DNA of 64,000 nucleotides from Larix kaempferi (GCA_027924585.1 BSBM01001067.1:6594501-6658500), one strand, 5' to 3'; shown: positions 34,615 through 46,438, counted from the stretch's first letter. Notes: a model not told the origin generated them from the letters alone. Numbers and translations: made by a program.

Positions 34615-34769
34615 AAAGGAGATGGAAGATGAACCATGAGGGATAGAAGGATGGTTGACTATGGATAAAAGATTGTCCTCCATTGTTGGAAGGAAATCCC
34701 ATATCTCTTTGGCTAAGACCCGGGCAAAGAAGGTAAACAACTCACCATTGATGGGGCCCTTAGAGGAGG

Positions 34770-35519
34770 AAGGGCCAAAAATTGGTTTCCATGTGATTAT
34801 TGTCTCCTTTAATGTCAAAGATGTTGGGGGTGCCCACAAATAGTTAGCCCTGAAGAGATTTTTTTGCTAATTATATGTCTAACATAGTGATGATATAGGA
34901 AACTATGTGTTATGGACAAAAAGCCCATATTTCTTGTCCCTTGTCTTAAAGGAATAGAACTTATGTTCAGTAGATGCAGTAGTTAGTCTAGATCAGGTTT
35001 AATTACTAGCTTGAATGCTAAATTTTAACCATCTCTTCTACAATTCTAACTTTAGGAACAGTTGTAGATTAAACTACAAAGGAGTTGGGGAAATATTTGA
35101 GGTTGATTCATGTGTATGGTCCCTATGGAGAGAAGTGACCCTTATGGGAAGCACTTGTTGGTATGGGTTATTTGAGTGGGGGTAATGTAATCATAAGAGG
35201 TGACTTGAAACTAACCTTGAATCAGAGAGAAATCTCAAGGGACATTGTTAGAAGGGACCCACTTGGGAACTACTTTTCTGAATTATTTGAGAATCTTCAT
35301 TTAGTAAACGTGGAATCTATACAAATTGTGCCAACTTGGACAAATGCAAGAAGAGGGAGAGAAGGAATCTCTAGGTTGGATCGATTTTTGGTGGCAGAGC
35401 CCTTTTTTAATCTGAACATAAAAATAAAGTCTTGTGTGGTTACAGGGGGTGAGGGGAAGCACTTTCGGTCACCTTCCAATCTTCCTAAATATAGACCTAG
35501 AATATTGGAAGCCCCCTAG
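34770..35519 (+). pseudogene. LINE ORF2: AP-like endonuclease relic
   Basis: The start resembles the endonuclease opening (VIIVSFNVKDVGGAHK). A stop precedes the catalytic ET of the usual IQET near 34890. NVIIRGDLKLTLNQREISRD corresponds to the GDFN motif with substitutions, and RLDRFLVAEPFF to the LDR(F/I) motif. The domain nicks target DNA in active LINEs. Confidence 0.75.
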
Positions 35520-36279
35520 CCCCTTGAAATTTAATCATACATTGATTTTGGATGAGGAGTTTAGTGAATTAGAGACCAAGAACTAAGTAAGCTTTGATAG
35601 TCATCTGGGGGATTATGCCATGAAGCAGTTTGCAAAAGAATCAGAGGTTCAATGAAAGGAAAGGCCTAATTGCTAAGTCACAAAAAGATCTCAAGAAGGT
35701 GGAAGAAGGAATAAATGCATTATTTGAGAACAACTATTATAGCATATTTCATATGAAGAAGCTCAATCCCTTAAGGAATTGGACTGTAAAAAGAAGGACC
35801 TACTAAACAGGGAGGAGGCCTTATAAAGGCTTAAGAGCAAAGCCCTTTGGATTAAGGAAGGCGACAACAACACAAATTTCACAATTATGCTAACCATAGA
35901 AAGCACATAAAAATTATTTGGGAAATCATGCACTCAAATGGCAATAAGGTTAAGCTCTTTCATAAAACTTCTAGAGGTTGGAAGATTATATTTCAAATTC
36001 TTATTTAAGGATTCAAAAGAGGCCAGTATGGGTGAAATTACAAACATTATAAGCCTCTTCTCGTGCTTGTAAATGAGGATATGGACAAGGCTTTGGAGGA
36101 AAGAATACCAAGCATTGAATTGAAGGTGGTATTGTATTCATTTAAAAAGGGAAAACATTAAGGTTTATCTATGGAATTTTATCTAAGGTTTACTGATCAT
36201 TTAGAGAAAGATCTAATTCAAGTTGTTGAAGAGTCCCAAACTTATGGGAAAGTTTTGGGGGCACTTAATTCAAATTTTA

Positions 36280-36899
36280 TATCTTCATGCCTAAGAGACA
36301 AGATGTTGCTATCTTTGAAGACTATAAGCTAATTTCATTATGCAATTTGATTTACAAGCTCGTATCTAAAATAATTGCTAACAAATTGAGGGGCATTTTG
36401 TCAAGTGTTGTTTCTAAAGAGCAATTTGGGTTCCTTAATAACCATCGAATCCACATTGTAGTGGGAATTGAAAAAGGAGGGATGCACTCTATCAAAACAC
36501 AAAAACAGGTAGCGGTTATCTTAAAGATTGATTTGGCCAAGGCATATGATAGGGTGAATTAGTTGTTTATCAAATTCCTACTTCTATAACTAAGCATGAA
36601 TCTATAGACTATGAATTAGATCATGAGTTATTTGAACGCAATATCTTTTGTTGTGTTGATTAATTGTTCTCTGTTTGATTCATTCACTATTTCAAGATGA
36701 GTAAGTCAAGATGCTCCCTATCCATTTTTATCTTTATTTTAGTGGCAGAGAGATTAAATATGATACTCGAGGAAGCAATAAGAAGAGGGGATTTGGAGGG
36801 GATTAGAATATCCGACTCTGTTTGTATTTCATATCTAATATTTGTAAATGACATATTGATTTTTGGACATGGATCAGTTAAGAAGTTGGACAAGGTCAA
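36280..36899 (+). pseudogene. LINE ORF2: reverse transcriptase, N-terminal part
   Basis: DYKLISLCNLIYKLVSKIIA and IANKLRGILSSVVSKEQFGF are the standard opening of non-LTR RT. VAVILKIDLAKAYDRVN follows with the first catalytic Asp, then a TAG replaces the usual Trp at 36560-36562. After a damaged stretch, FLFLFLVAERLNMILEEAIR leads to the second catalytic box, which reads FVND (36841-36852) instead of F(A/V)DD, a loss of one metal-binding Asp. The solo LTR at 36900 cuts it. Confidence 0.85.
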
Positions 36900-37650
36900 T
36901 GTTGGAATATTCTCACCATCTTTTTTGTATTTTGCATGCCTGCATGCAATTCTGCATGCATCCATTCATCATCATGCATTTGCATGCATTGAGTCATCAA
37001 TATGGTAGTCTCCCAGCACCTGGTCCTTATTTTGAAACCCCCAGGAGCTTGTTTCTGCTCAGTTTTAGCCCTCCTAGCCACTGATGCGCCCTTGTTTTCA
37101 TCACTGGAGCACAAGTGCGCCTTATTCCACCTATTTAGGAGTTACTTTAGTTAGTTGGTTGGTTGATGACTCAATTCCTTGATTCAGGAGATGATTGATC
37201 AGTTAACTAACTGAAGCACTTAGATAGGCACCTACTGAGAGCTAGTTGAGCTCTACTGACTAATGACAGCTCCTCATGCGCCCACATTGGAGTCTCCTTC
37301 CCTACATCGGTGCCCATGCACTCAGTTAGACTCATTCAACTGACTATTTAACTTTTGTGACCACTACCACTAGTTTGGATGATGTCTCCAATGCTATCCA
37401 AGTTACACACTGAGGATAATTCGAATGGCCTTAGTGGCATTCGAATCTCCTTGATTGTATTCAGTCATTATTCATTATTCATTATTCAGAGTGCCAGCTT
37501 ACAGCTGATGTATGATACAACAATTTTTCTCCATTTTCTGTGTAATGAGTGATTATTGATTCAACATTTCTTCTTCTTCTTTCTGCACTACATGAGTAAA
37601 TTATAGCGAGGTCTGCTACTGTTGAGTGATCCTAACTCTAAAATATTACA
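36900..37650 (+). mobile_element. Solo LTR (751 bp) inside the LINE RT
   Basis: Begins TGTTGGAATATT and ends AATATTACA, near-inverted termini, with the target-site duplication GTCAA on both sides (36895-36899, 37651-37655). Removing it rejoins KLDKV with KELLDL, the expected LINE sequence. There is no internal region, primer site or second LTR, so it is the product of LTR-LTR recombination. The inside has TGCATGC-rich sequence (36936-36990) and no gene. Confidence 0.92.
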
Positions 37651-38179
37651 GTCAAAGAGTTGCTAGACCTTTATGTAAAGCAACAAGAACTAGTATCAAC
37701 ATGAACAAATCTATAATGTTGTGCAATGAATTATTTGAAGAGGTCATGACACTAGTTGAATTTTTACTTCCATTGAACGAAGGATGTTTGGATAAAGGAG
37801 TTAATTAAGATTTAGGATTTATGCTGAAACCAAATGCATATTGTTAAGAGGGTTGGCTCTAGTTCTATAATAAGATGGAAGCTAAAATTTGTATGGTGCA
37901 ATAGATGCTTGTCATGTTGTGGGAGATTAATCTTGGTCAAGGTAGTTTTGGAGAGCATCCATGTGTACTTGATGAACATCACAAAGATTCCAAAGGGTAT
38001 TTTAAACAAAATAAGGCAAAAATGCTACAGTATTTTATGGACCAATAAGAGGGGAAGAGAAGGAATACCTCTCAAGTGGTCAAGACTAGCGTTAGCTAAG
38101 GATGTTGGGGGATGGGGATTAAAGAATATTACCTTTTTAGTTATGCATTTGTAGCCAAAACCCTATGGATATTGGTTTG
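37651..38179 (+). pseudogene. LINE ORF2: reverse transcriptase, thumb and downstream part
   Basis: Continues from the solo LTR: KATRTSINMNKSIMLCNELF matches the (S)GxxIN..KS motif after the RT palm. One frameshift sits at about 37670. GCCTGTCATG-like RT thumb text continues to FVAKTLWILVC, where the next insert begins at 38180. Confidence 0.8.
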
Positions 38180-38912
38180 TGTTGGAACATAATTCCCATA
38201 TAGACCTTGGTTAATAATCCTTGCATAAGGTTCCAAGTGTTTAATGTAAGTTATTCCATGGGTTGGCTTCAATAGTGCCTAGTCTAAGGGGTTTGTCCAC
38301 ATCTTAGACTAGTGGTTTGTCATTATAGCCAAGTTTGTCCACAAGTGTGCCCATTTACTTATTCTGGGGAGTCAAAGGCGTCCTATTTAATGCATTTAAT
38401 GAGGCAGGCGCACCACTTCCCTGTTTTGTGGGATAAGGTTGGACCAAGGGCGCTAACCCACTAGATTTGGTCAAATTGCTCATTAATGGCCACTACCAAA
38501 GCCCTAAACGACCTAATTCGCCCTCATAATGATTCCATCCACATTTATTGACTTGCATAACTTCCTCATGGTCCTCATAGGTTCATTGGACCTCATTATG
38601 GCCCAATATAGGAGTTACACTTGGCACAATGTCATAGATTGGGGGAATTACCCCACTAAGCCTAGCATTAATGTGAGTTACTCAACTCACCACTAAGTCT
38701 CTCTATTTTTCCTCATGAGAGAATCTATATATTGTACACATGCTATTGAACAATAATGTAATGGAATATCAATCCACACGAGTGTTTTTCTCTTGCGTTC
38801 TACTTAATATTTTCTTCATATTTCTTTTATTTTCCTGTCAATGTTTGGTAAATTCTAAGTGAAACTTGCTCTAGTAATCTAGATCCACCTATGACACATA
38901 TAGAATTTGAAA
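38180..38912 (+). mobile_element. LTR-like insert (733 bp) inside the LINE
   Basis: Begins TGTTGGAACATAATTCCC and is flanked by GTTTG on both sides (38175-38179, 38913-38917). Removing it with one GTTTG copy rejoins WILVC with NEGLWG of the LINE. A TATA-like TCTATATATTG lies at about 38728. The right end reads ATTTGAAA instead of the expected ...CA, so either the end has mutated or the insert is not a standard LTR. The simplest reading is an old solo LTR. Confidence 0.65.
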
Positions 38913-38952
38913 GTTTGCAATGAAGGACTATGGGGATAAAAGATGTAGTCTA

Positions 38953-39439
38953 TGTTGGAACCTAAGGTTCTTATGGTTCATCACTCTCCTAGATCTTATG
39001 GAGACATTCAGTCGATAAACAACAGTTGACTAGCAAAGCAGTTGACTAGTAGATCAATTGGAAGATTTGAAGGATTGACTCAATCGTCAATGAGGCCATA
39101 TTCGGCTCAACTACAACAACTAACTAAACTACGGGACGTTGCATATTTCGTGGAAATGGTTCGAACCAATGACCCCTATTTGTGGACCAGGTCTTCCTCA
39201 CTTCAAGGGAGTTTGTTAGATCTGGTGACTATAAAAGAACGACCCTATGGGTTGTGTTTATATGCTTGGAATGTTTTTCATATGTCTTGTAAAAGAATAC
39301 ATTGCAATGTTTTGATCATAATTTGTTGTGCTTAAGTGTTGTAATGGTATCTTTAGGCACCACCTCTCTTCTTGGAATATTGTTACCTTCTATCATCTTC
39401 TTTTATGTTATTTGGTTCAAGGTAAAGAGGTTCCCCAAA
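38953..39439 (+). repeat. 5' LTR of Copia-2
   Basis: 487 bp. It has decayed relative to the 3' copy by point changes and small indels, for example a duplicated GGGTTATG in the 3' LTR near 57300. It ends CCCCAAA directly before the primer site. Confidence 0.9.
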
Positions 39440-39452
39440 TGGTATCAGAGCC
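39440..39452 (+). promoter_or_regulatory. Copia-2 primer binding site
   Basis: TGGTATCAGAGCC, complementary to initiator tRNA-Met, directly after the 5' LTR. Confidence 0.93.
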
Positions 39453-39581
39453 ATTGGTTTTGACCTAGCTTGTTATCTGCGAATCGTGCTGAGTCGGGCC
39501 CTAGGTTGATTAACTCTAGTCCGAAGATTTGTCGACAAATACCTCTTCTTGAACTTTGATCAGATATTTTTTATCATAAGG

Positions 39582-40458
39582 ATGACTTCCAAGATAGAAA
39601 TTGTAGTTCTTAATGGACATAATTATGCAATATGGGCGCCATATATGGAGACTTTGTTGAAAAGTAAGGGACTATGGAAATGCACGAAGGTCGCTATTGT
39701 AGATCCGACGGATACCGATGCTAAGTTTATCATCGACAAAAAGAAGGATGAGGTTGTTGGGGTCATCACCACCTACATTTCAAGGGATATTCACTTTCAC
39801 ACAAGTGGAATCGGCTATCCTCACGTCGTCTGGAATAAGCTGAAGTCGTTGTTCAACAAGGTTAATAAAAGTCAAGTTATGTAGATAGAGAGAGAGTTGA
39901 CCTCTCTAGAATTTCTTTCCTTTGACCGGATTGAGGACTATTTAGCTCACATCAAGGAGCTACAGTTGAAATTGGGCAAATGTGGTAAGGATTTTCCAAA
40001 TAAGGATGGACAATTCATTGAGCTAGTCCTAATGAATTTGAAAGACACCATATGATGTCTTATGCTCATCCTTATGTGCTAGTTGGATGTCTAGCAAGCA
40101 ATATTGTAAGGATTTTTCCTTTGATGTCTTGTGTGATTTGTTAATTAAAGACCAACAAAAGTTGCTTGAAGAAGCGAAGCTTGGTAATAAACACCGAGCT
40201 CATTTGCTCAAAAGCAAGATCAATCCAAACCTTTAAGAATGTGGTCGATTGAATCATCAACCAGAATGTATAGACCAACCTACTAAAGAAAAGACTGGAG
40301 AGTCATTATCAACGAAGAAGGATCGAAAGAAGGAAACATGTTGGTATTTTGGAAAAGGTGGGCATGTCGAGAAACCCTGCTGGAAAAAGATGAAGGACTT
40401 GGAAGGGAAGGTCAAGAACCTTGAGGAAAGTGTGTCGAATGGTCAGTCGATCAACTAA
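39582..40458 (+). pseudogene. Copia-2 gag relic
   Basis: ATG at 39582 (MTSKIEIVVLNGHNYAIWAP) opens a typical copia gag with the LNGxNYxxW motif; the first part is open to 39884. Further pieces follow after stops: IERELTSLEFLSFDRIEDYL, then a zinc knuckle at 40249-40458 reading CWYFGKGGHVEKPC, with the second Cys replaced by Phe. Confidence 0.85.
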
Positions 40459-40519
40459 CCTGCTAAAAACTTCACGTTCTTTGTTATCACTTCCTAGGCA
40501 TTGCATGCTCATACCATGC

Positions 40520-41213
40520 AAACAAAATGGATAGTTGATTATGGTTGTACTCATCATATCGCTAAGGATGATTCTTTGTTCTCTTACTTAAGTGGAGATT
40601 CAGAATAGAAGATTTATGTTGTTGATGATTATGCTCTCATGGTTGTTGGAAGTGACGATGTTGAATTCCAGCATGGTCGAATATCCAATGTCTATCATGT
40701 GCCTAGCTTGAACGCAAATTTGTTGTTGGTTGCTTAACTTACACAAACCAAGAATATTGTTGAGTTTTGGCTAGATCGCTTTATCGTAAAGGATCTGAGG
40801 CTTGAGGGATCAATAGCTGCTTTAGGATATTTAGATCCTGAAGATAGAATTTACAAGTTTTGTGATTCTCCCATGCATGTTTCTCGGACAACTGGACTGA
40901 CTACACTCATTGCTCAAATCGACGACAAAAGTCAAATTTGGCATGAATGACTTGGACATTTAAACTTTCAAAGTTTAAAGATGATGGTAACAAATAACAT
41001 GGTTACTAGTCTTCCAAATAATATTCCACCTGATGGAAGTTGTAGAGGATGGGTGCTTGGAAAGCATCATTAGGCACCCTTTGATTCAGGGAAAGCATGA
41101 CGTGCATATGACCGATTGGAACTTGTTCATAGTGATCTCTATTGCATGAACAAACCCTCATTAGCAGGTGTGAAGTATATTTTAACCTTTATTAATGATT
41201 TATTTAGATTTAC
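40520..41213 (+). pseudogene. Copia-2 protease and first part of integrase
   Basis: The protease motif WIVDYGCTHHIA (about 40528) keeps the catalytic Asp but has Tyr for Ser in DSG. The integrase zinc finger reads IWHE, then LGHLNFQSLK and CRGWVLGKHH, with one Cys lost. LELVHSDLYCMNKPSLAGVK carries the first catalytic Asp. The frame stops at FTFINDLFRFT, where the minus-strand gypsy entered after 41213. Confidence 0.8.
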
Positions 41214-42186
41214 TGTTTACGGACAATCTGTAAGGGCAGACTCAAACGGATCTCCCTACTCTGAATGGTTCAGATCTAGAACAAAACAAGTACATAACAC
41301 AAATACCTTTCTTAGATTTATTGGAATGAAAGATAAGTAAAAGAGATGGCTTACCTTATGGATGCAGTTCCTTTCTCCTTGATGATCCAAGTCTTGATCT
41401 TCATATCCTTAGCTGCAAAACCAGACAAAACATGTGGAAACAGACAAGCAGTAAAAGCACATGATTGTGAATCAATCTAAATCAACAATCAAAGAGGTTA
41501 ATCCCAAACATTATCAATACAACAAGTTTATGGAAAGAATTTGCATTAGATGTAATAATAAGAAGTACAAAGAGAGAGGTGTTACAACTGATGCTTTGAT
41601 GTCATAACCTCCTTCCAACAATCCTAGCCTCCAAGATCAAATGCTTAGCCTCTAATGGATGAATAGGATATCCTAGCAAAAATCCACCAACATATAGGTA
41701 CTCTATCTATCCTCCCTTAACAATGGAGAGGGGGTTCATATATATAGGGCTAAAGTGATATGAGAGGTTGAGGATTTAGGGGAGAGGCTTAAGGGATCAT
41801 CCCACTAGGTAAGGGGATCGAGTTCCACCTTCCCAGATATGTAGGGATAAGTCTCCACGCAATCCAAGCTTCGAGAAGTCGCTCGAAGCTTCTCTTTATC
41901 CACTTTAACCAACAACGACGCAGTTTTCACAAGGAAAACTCGCACCAATGGAAGGGTGACGCACCTTGTGTAAGAGCATCATGCGCCACCGACGCACTCT
42001 GCTAAGGTGCAGAGCACGTCACCTTGAGTCTGACGCATCTTACCAGAGATCAGGGCGCGTTGGGGTGACAACACAGAGTTAAAGGGATGAACAACAACTC
42101 CTCTTTTGGTGTTTTAGCCCAGGTACTTTAGGGATCAGGGCATATAGAGGACACATAACTCATGATGACGAGATTTTTGTGTAACA
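41214..42186 (-). repeat. 3' LTR of the minus-strand gypsy
   Basis: 973 bp. On the minus strand it begins TGTTACACAAAAATC and ends GTAAACA. A TATA-like TATATATA (plus about 41737-41746) lies mid-LTR. It has about 16 bases near its start that the 5' LTR lacks. It carries several TGCGTCA / GACGCA words (41911-42060). Confidence 0.88.
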
Positions 42187-42202
42187 AAATTCCCCCCAAA
42201 CC
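42187..42202 (-). promoter_or_regulatory. Polypurine tract of the minus-strand gypsy
   Basis: The minus strand reads GGTTTGGGGGGAATTT, abutting the 3' LTR. This fixes the element's orientation and the LTR start. Confidence 0.8.
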
Positions 42203-43790
42203 ATGAAGCTAGAAAAATAAGGTAGGTGAAATGGTTTGTAATAGAAAAAAAAATTTGAGGCAAGGATTGTCGGTTGGAGTGATTAACAAAGACCTCCCGT
42301 AGTACAACTAACTCTGAGATATATGTCTCAACTGACTCACAACATGGTTGTCGACCAATACATTGCAGATCCATGATAGTAAAGACCGAATAAACACAAT
42401 CATGGCTACTAGACACAATCGTAGATCCATGATGAGATGATAACACAGCCACGACCAATACAAAAGTGGATCAGTGTTATATGACTCAAAAAACCTTCAT
42501 CACAACCTGGGTAAGATACCAGTGAATTAACCCGGGGTCTTCAAGTCGAACCCGCAATGACACGAATCTAACCATGTGATTGCAATGTCTTGAAGTCGAA
42601 CATGGTAGAAACCAATCGATTACCAGTCATTGATGTATACCGTTAACAAGTGTGAGGAAAATCACCATTGATGTCAATGATCCCCAAGGTATCATAGTAC
42701 ATACCGCTAAATGTGAATCAATGATCTGAGGTTGAACACTCAGTGGAATATTTCAATCAGAAGTTAATGATGTGAACTTGATGTTGAAAGCGAGGTAACA
42801 TGCCATTGAGGCATGCAGGACCAAGGTACTTGATTGGTTTCTAGGTTTAATCCTCGGATGATATGTTGAAGTCGACAAGGATAAACCGCTCGAAGGAGGG
42901 CCATGATGTTTCCCCCATCATCAACACGAAACAAGATCAAATATTTTTGGAGTAGATCAGACTGTAGAGTGACACTTGAGACTGACTCGGGAATGACCGA
43001 CATGATAGAAGGTAGAGTGATTGCATAGATTGACTCGATGAACAAACCTCTCTTGACCATGGGAATGGCATGACTTGGCAACATTGACATGACGAGAATG
43101 ACACCAACCCCTAATGAAACTGATGATGGAAGCATTATTTGAATGACTCAAAGGAGTGGACCGAATCATGGAATGGGTGGGACTCGAAGACAAGGATATT
43201 ATCCAAGTGTTTGAATGCATATGCAAACAAGTGCCATGTTCAAGAGTGACTATGTACTGCCATAATTACAATGAAACACAAACTCTTTCCTTATCCCCAT
43301 CATGATTGATGAGTACCTCTTTTGTTTTTTAACGAGTTTGAGGAGGGTAACAGATGCTCGATATAGCTCATCCTTCGGTCGAGTCCGATGTCATATGTTT
43401 TACGAACATGAGATAGGAGGGGTTCGTCCCAAAAAGGGCCCTTCAATGTCATATTTTAAAGAGCCCAGAGAAGGAAAACTCGGTATCATTTCATATTTAG
43501 AGAGTCTGAAAATAACTAAAGAAGACTCCAAATGGTTCTTTTCCGTAAAAGTTAGTCTTCTCATCCGAAAAAGGGTAAAACAACATGAGAGAGAACTCCT
43601 CCAGTCATGATTAACCGGAGTGCTCCTTTTTTGTAAATAGTCATCCTGGTCCAAAAAAGGGGTAAACTATCACCAGAAAGACAACCTTTCAAATACTTTT
43701 ACAAGCGTGAAAGAATCAAGTTCGCTTGGCGATCTTTTCATATTTAGGGAGTCTTAAAAGAGCTTAAAGAGGAACTCTGAAGGGTTCCTT
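42203..43790 (-). other. Non-coding interior of the minus-strand gypsy
   Basis: Occupies the place where pol would normally lie. Short ORFs on both strands show no RT, RNase H or integrase motif. Repeated phrases around GATGTCAATGA and CACTTGAGACTGACTCGG suggest diverged internal duplication. Confidence 0.5.
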
Positions 43791-43797
43791 TTTCATG

Positions 43798-44210
43798 GGA
43801 GTTTTACGAGCCTGAAAAAGTGATAAAATGTAACTCGATGACTTATTCTCATAGTTTTACGAGCAGGAGAAAGAACAAAAAGTAAGCTCGATACCGTTTT
43901 TCTAGGTTTTTGACGAGCACGATTATGGTGTACAAAGTACTCGAAATATTTTTCATGTTTGAATCCAGAGTACGAAAAATGAAAAAGTAAGCTCAAACTA
44001 CTTTTCATGTTTTTAACCAGAGCACGAAAAAGTGGAAAAAGTAATCTCAACACCATCTTACTGTTTTTAACGAGCTCAAAGATAGGTTGGAAGAATGCTC
44101 ATGGTATCTGCTTCAGAAAATGAATTATGCCCAGGATGATTTTCATGGTTTAACAAGCTCGAAACCCGAGAGAAAGTATGCTCGAAAAAATTCCCATTGG
44201 CGTATGTTTT
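43798..44210. repeat. Diverged tandem repeat, about 54 bp period, in the minus-strand gypsy
   Basis: At least seven units begin GTTTTWACGAGC and contain GAAAAAGT.AAAAAGTAAGCTC, at about 43798, 43853, 43905, 43957, 44010, 44064 and 44145. Identity between neighbours is about 60-75% by eye. Less clear relatives extend left to about 43320. There is no coding frame across units. Confidence 0.7.
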
Positions 44211-44565
44211 CCCAACATGATATCCAGAGGTTGGTACATGCCCCCAACATGATTTCTAGAAGTAAGCGGCTTAACTCCAAGATTGCATGGAGAGGCTATC
44301 AAATACACTTCAACATGATGTTCAAAGGTTGAAGTCATGCCCCCCAAGCTTCATTTCATTCCCCTAAACTAGCTCTTCACTCGATTTAACTCTTGGATAC
44401 TAATAGGAATATGTTCACTAGAGATGAAAGAGGAAAAATGATCAAATGGCATAGGCGGATGAAAAGAAGGTTCAGGGTACTAAGCCTAGTGGAAGACTCG
44501 ACTAAATGGAAGGAGGATCTATTTCATTTTTACACAAGCTTGAAATAGAGAATAACTATACTTGA

Positions 44566-44835
44566 CTAGGAAAGACAAGATTCTGCTAGACTATTAAAAT
44601 CCAATATTTGGTCAGTGATTGGCACAAACTGAGGAGAACCTATAGCTTTCCAAGCAGTTGAGGATAAAATACTAACAAAATCTCCCTCGTCAACTATAGT
44701 GCAAAATATTTCCTTATCGACAACTCCTACAGATATATGGAAAGGAACATCTGAAGGAAGACGAGATTCTGCTAGACTATTCCAATCAAAGGAAATGACC
44801 TTAGTACTCAGAGGAGGTCCCGTGGAAATGGACAT
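44566..44835 (-). pseudogene. Retropepsin-like domain of the minus-strand gypsy
   Basis: The sequence SDVPFHISVGVVDKEIFCTI is followed by VDEGDFVSILSSTAWKAIG. This matches the plant gypsy aspartic protease whose active site reads DEGAS; here it is DEGDF. The catalytic Asp remains but the flap-side residues are changed. It lies shortly after the gag frame on the same strand. Confidence 0.7.
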
Positions 44836-44859
44836 GATTTCCCCTTGCCTAGAACAATT

Positions 44860-46438
44860 TTAACTGACTAGGAAAACATCAGCGGGTTTCAATTCACTCT
44901 CAACCGGAAGAGTAGAATGGGACGAAGATTGTGTCATGGTGACTACTTCAGTCTTAGCATTCTCCAATGAAATAGTGGGATCAAGCAAAGATGACATCGA
45001 CCTGACCACTTCAACTTCACTCTTTGAAGAAAGAGTGAGATCAACCGAGGATGGAGATGGATCAATCAATTCATCAACTAATGGGGGGTCATGGGACAAC
45101 TTACGACATTGAGTGGGAAGGTGTTTTTGAGATACAATAATGTCTTCCAACAATTGTGAAGCTTCATCCATGCGTGGAAAAGGGTAAGTTGTTGGTTGTG
45201 GAGCCAGATCTTCTAGTCTCATAGATGATTTTGTATCAGCCGTGTTTGTACCCCAGTTCTATATGATATGTAGGTGGACTGTACACTCACCCCAGCGGGG
45301 GGGCATTGCCCCCCCACAGGGTTCCAAGGGGGACCATCCCCCCTGGCTGGGGGGTCCGGGGGCAACGCCCCCAAAGAAAATTTTTGGGGCTGTTTTCGCC
45401 AGCTGTTTTGCGGGCCCATGGTTTTGGGTATCCCGTGGTATTTTCCCATTGTATTTCCCTTATAAAAAAAAGACATTGTAATATAGCTAGGGTTGTTGAT
45501 GTATTAGGTTTTATGCATTGTAAAGATTTTTGAGATCAGGAGAGAGACTGTGAAACAGAGAAGAGGAAGTGCAGCGGTTGTGCTGCAGGTTGTATCCCTT
45601 CGACTTGTTGGACGGTAATAATAATAAGGACTGGAAAATTCAGTGTGGACGTAGCCCAAGTTGGGTGAACCACGATATATCTGTGTCTCTCTTATAATGT
45701 GTATGTGTGATTATATTTGCATTTCTGTTTATTGTTATTGCTCTGCGATCCTGTTTTTCTAACATAAGTAAGGTGCATATCCTTGCATAACAAACAAGGA
45801 TTCTTGAATTTACCTTTCCGACCCTTAACCATGGAGTCATTGGTTGATGGGGTATCATCAGTATGATGTCCATAGGCTGATGATATAGGTGGTTTGGAAG
45901 CTTTAGACCACTCTTCTAATACTTTGGAAAGACCAGGACAATCCTTGAGAAGGTGATCACCCTTGCAAAGTTTGCAAGGGAACTTGGGTCTACGAGGTGT
46001 TCGAATAGAATGAGTGCCATCGGAGGCAGATGGTTGATGCTTGGTCTCTTTCTTATCCTTCTTCTTTTTAATATTCATTTTCTTCTTCTTTTTATCCTCC
46101 TGATTACTAGCATTACTGATTTGATAAGGCGAGGAAGAAGAAACATAAGAAGATGAATCCGACAAAGAAGGGGAAGGATTAGTTTGGGATTGACACTCTT
46201 GTAGTGGAGAGTTAACATTTGAAACATTGGGTACAGCCGAAATCACCGGATTGAATAACCATACCGGTAATCCAATAGTTAATCCAGGAAGATTTAAAGT
46301 GGAAATAAAGGGAGGACCAATATATCCAACTAGAGGAAAGACAAAAGGTACCCCTTGAAAAGGGGCCTCTTGATTGGTAGTCCTAAAAGAAGTTGCCATA
46401 TCTAAAATAGAAGAAAAAAGAGGCACACAGGCCAACAT
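44860..46438 (-). pseudogene. Gag-like protein of the minus-strand gypsy, interrupted by a solo LTR
   Basis: Starts at ATG 46438 or at the nearby MATSFRTTNQEAPF. A proline- and serine-rich part is followed by a Lys-rich stretch, then one zinc knuckle (CKLCKGDHLLKDC) and a second beginning CLLCKDMHLTY. The second is cut inside by the solo LTR 45190-45764. On the far side the frame resumes YPFPRMDEASQLLEDII at the right phase once the LTR and one TAAGT are removed. The second knuckle then has Phe where the last Cys is expected. The frame ends at 44860 (DVFLVS). Apart from the insertion it is open for about 335 codons, so decay is modest. Confidence 0.8.
45190..45764 (+). mobile_element. Solo LTR (575 bp) of the Copia-3 family
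   Basis: Begins TGTTGGTTGTGGAGCC, ends TTTTTCTAACA, with the perfect duplication TAAGT on both sides (45185-45189, 45765-45769). It aligns over its whole length with the Copia-3 LTR at 61190-61774 (opposite strand), sharing the CAGCCGTGT...GTACCCC start and the GGTTCACC/AACTTGG region. GC-rich runs around 45295-45375 differ between copies. No internal region remains, so this is an LTR-LTR recombination product. Confidence 0.95.

Noticed and set aside
44087-44332. 81-codon ORF MEECSWYLLQ
   Set aside because: Crosses the tandem repeat units antisense to the host element; no conservation between units.
45242-45533. Three overlapping plus ORFs rich in Pro and Gly
   Set aside because: GC-rich part of the solo LTR read in three frames; not conserved with the sister LTR.
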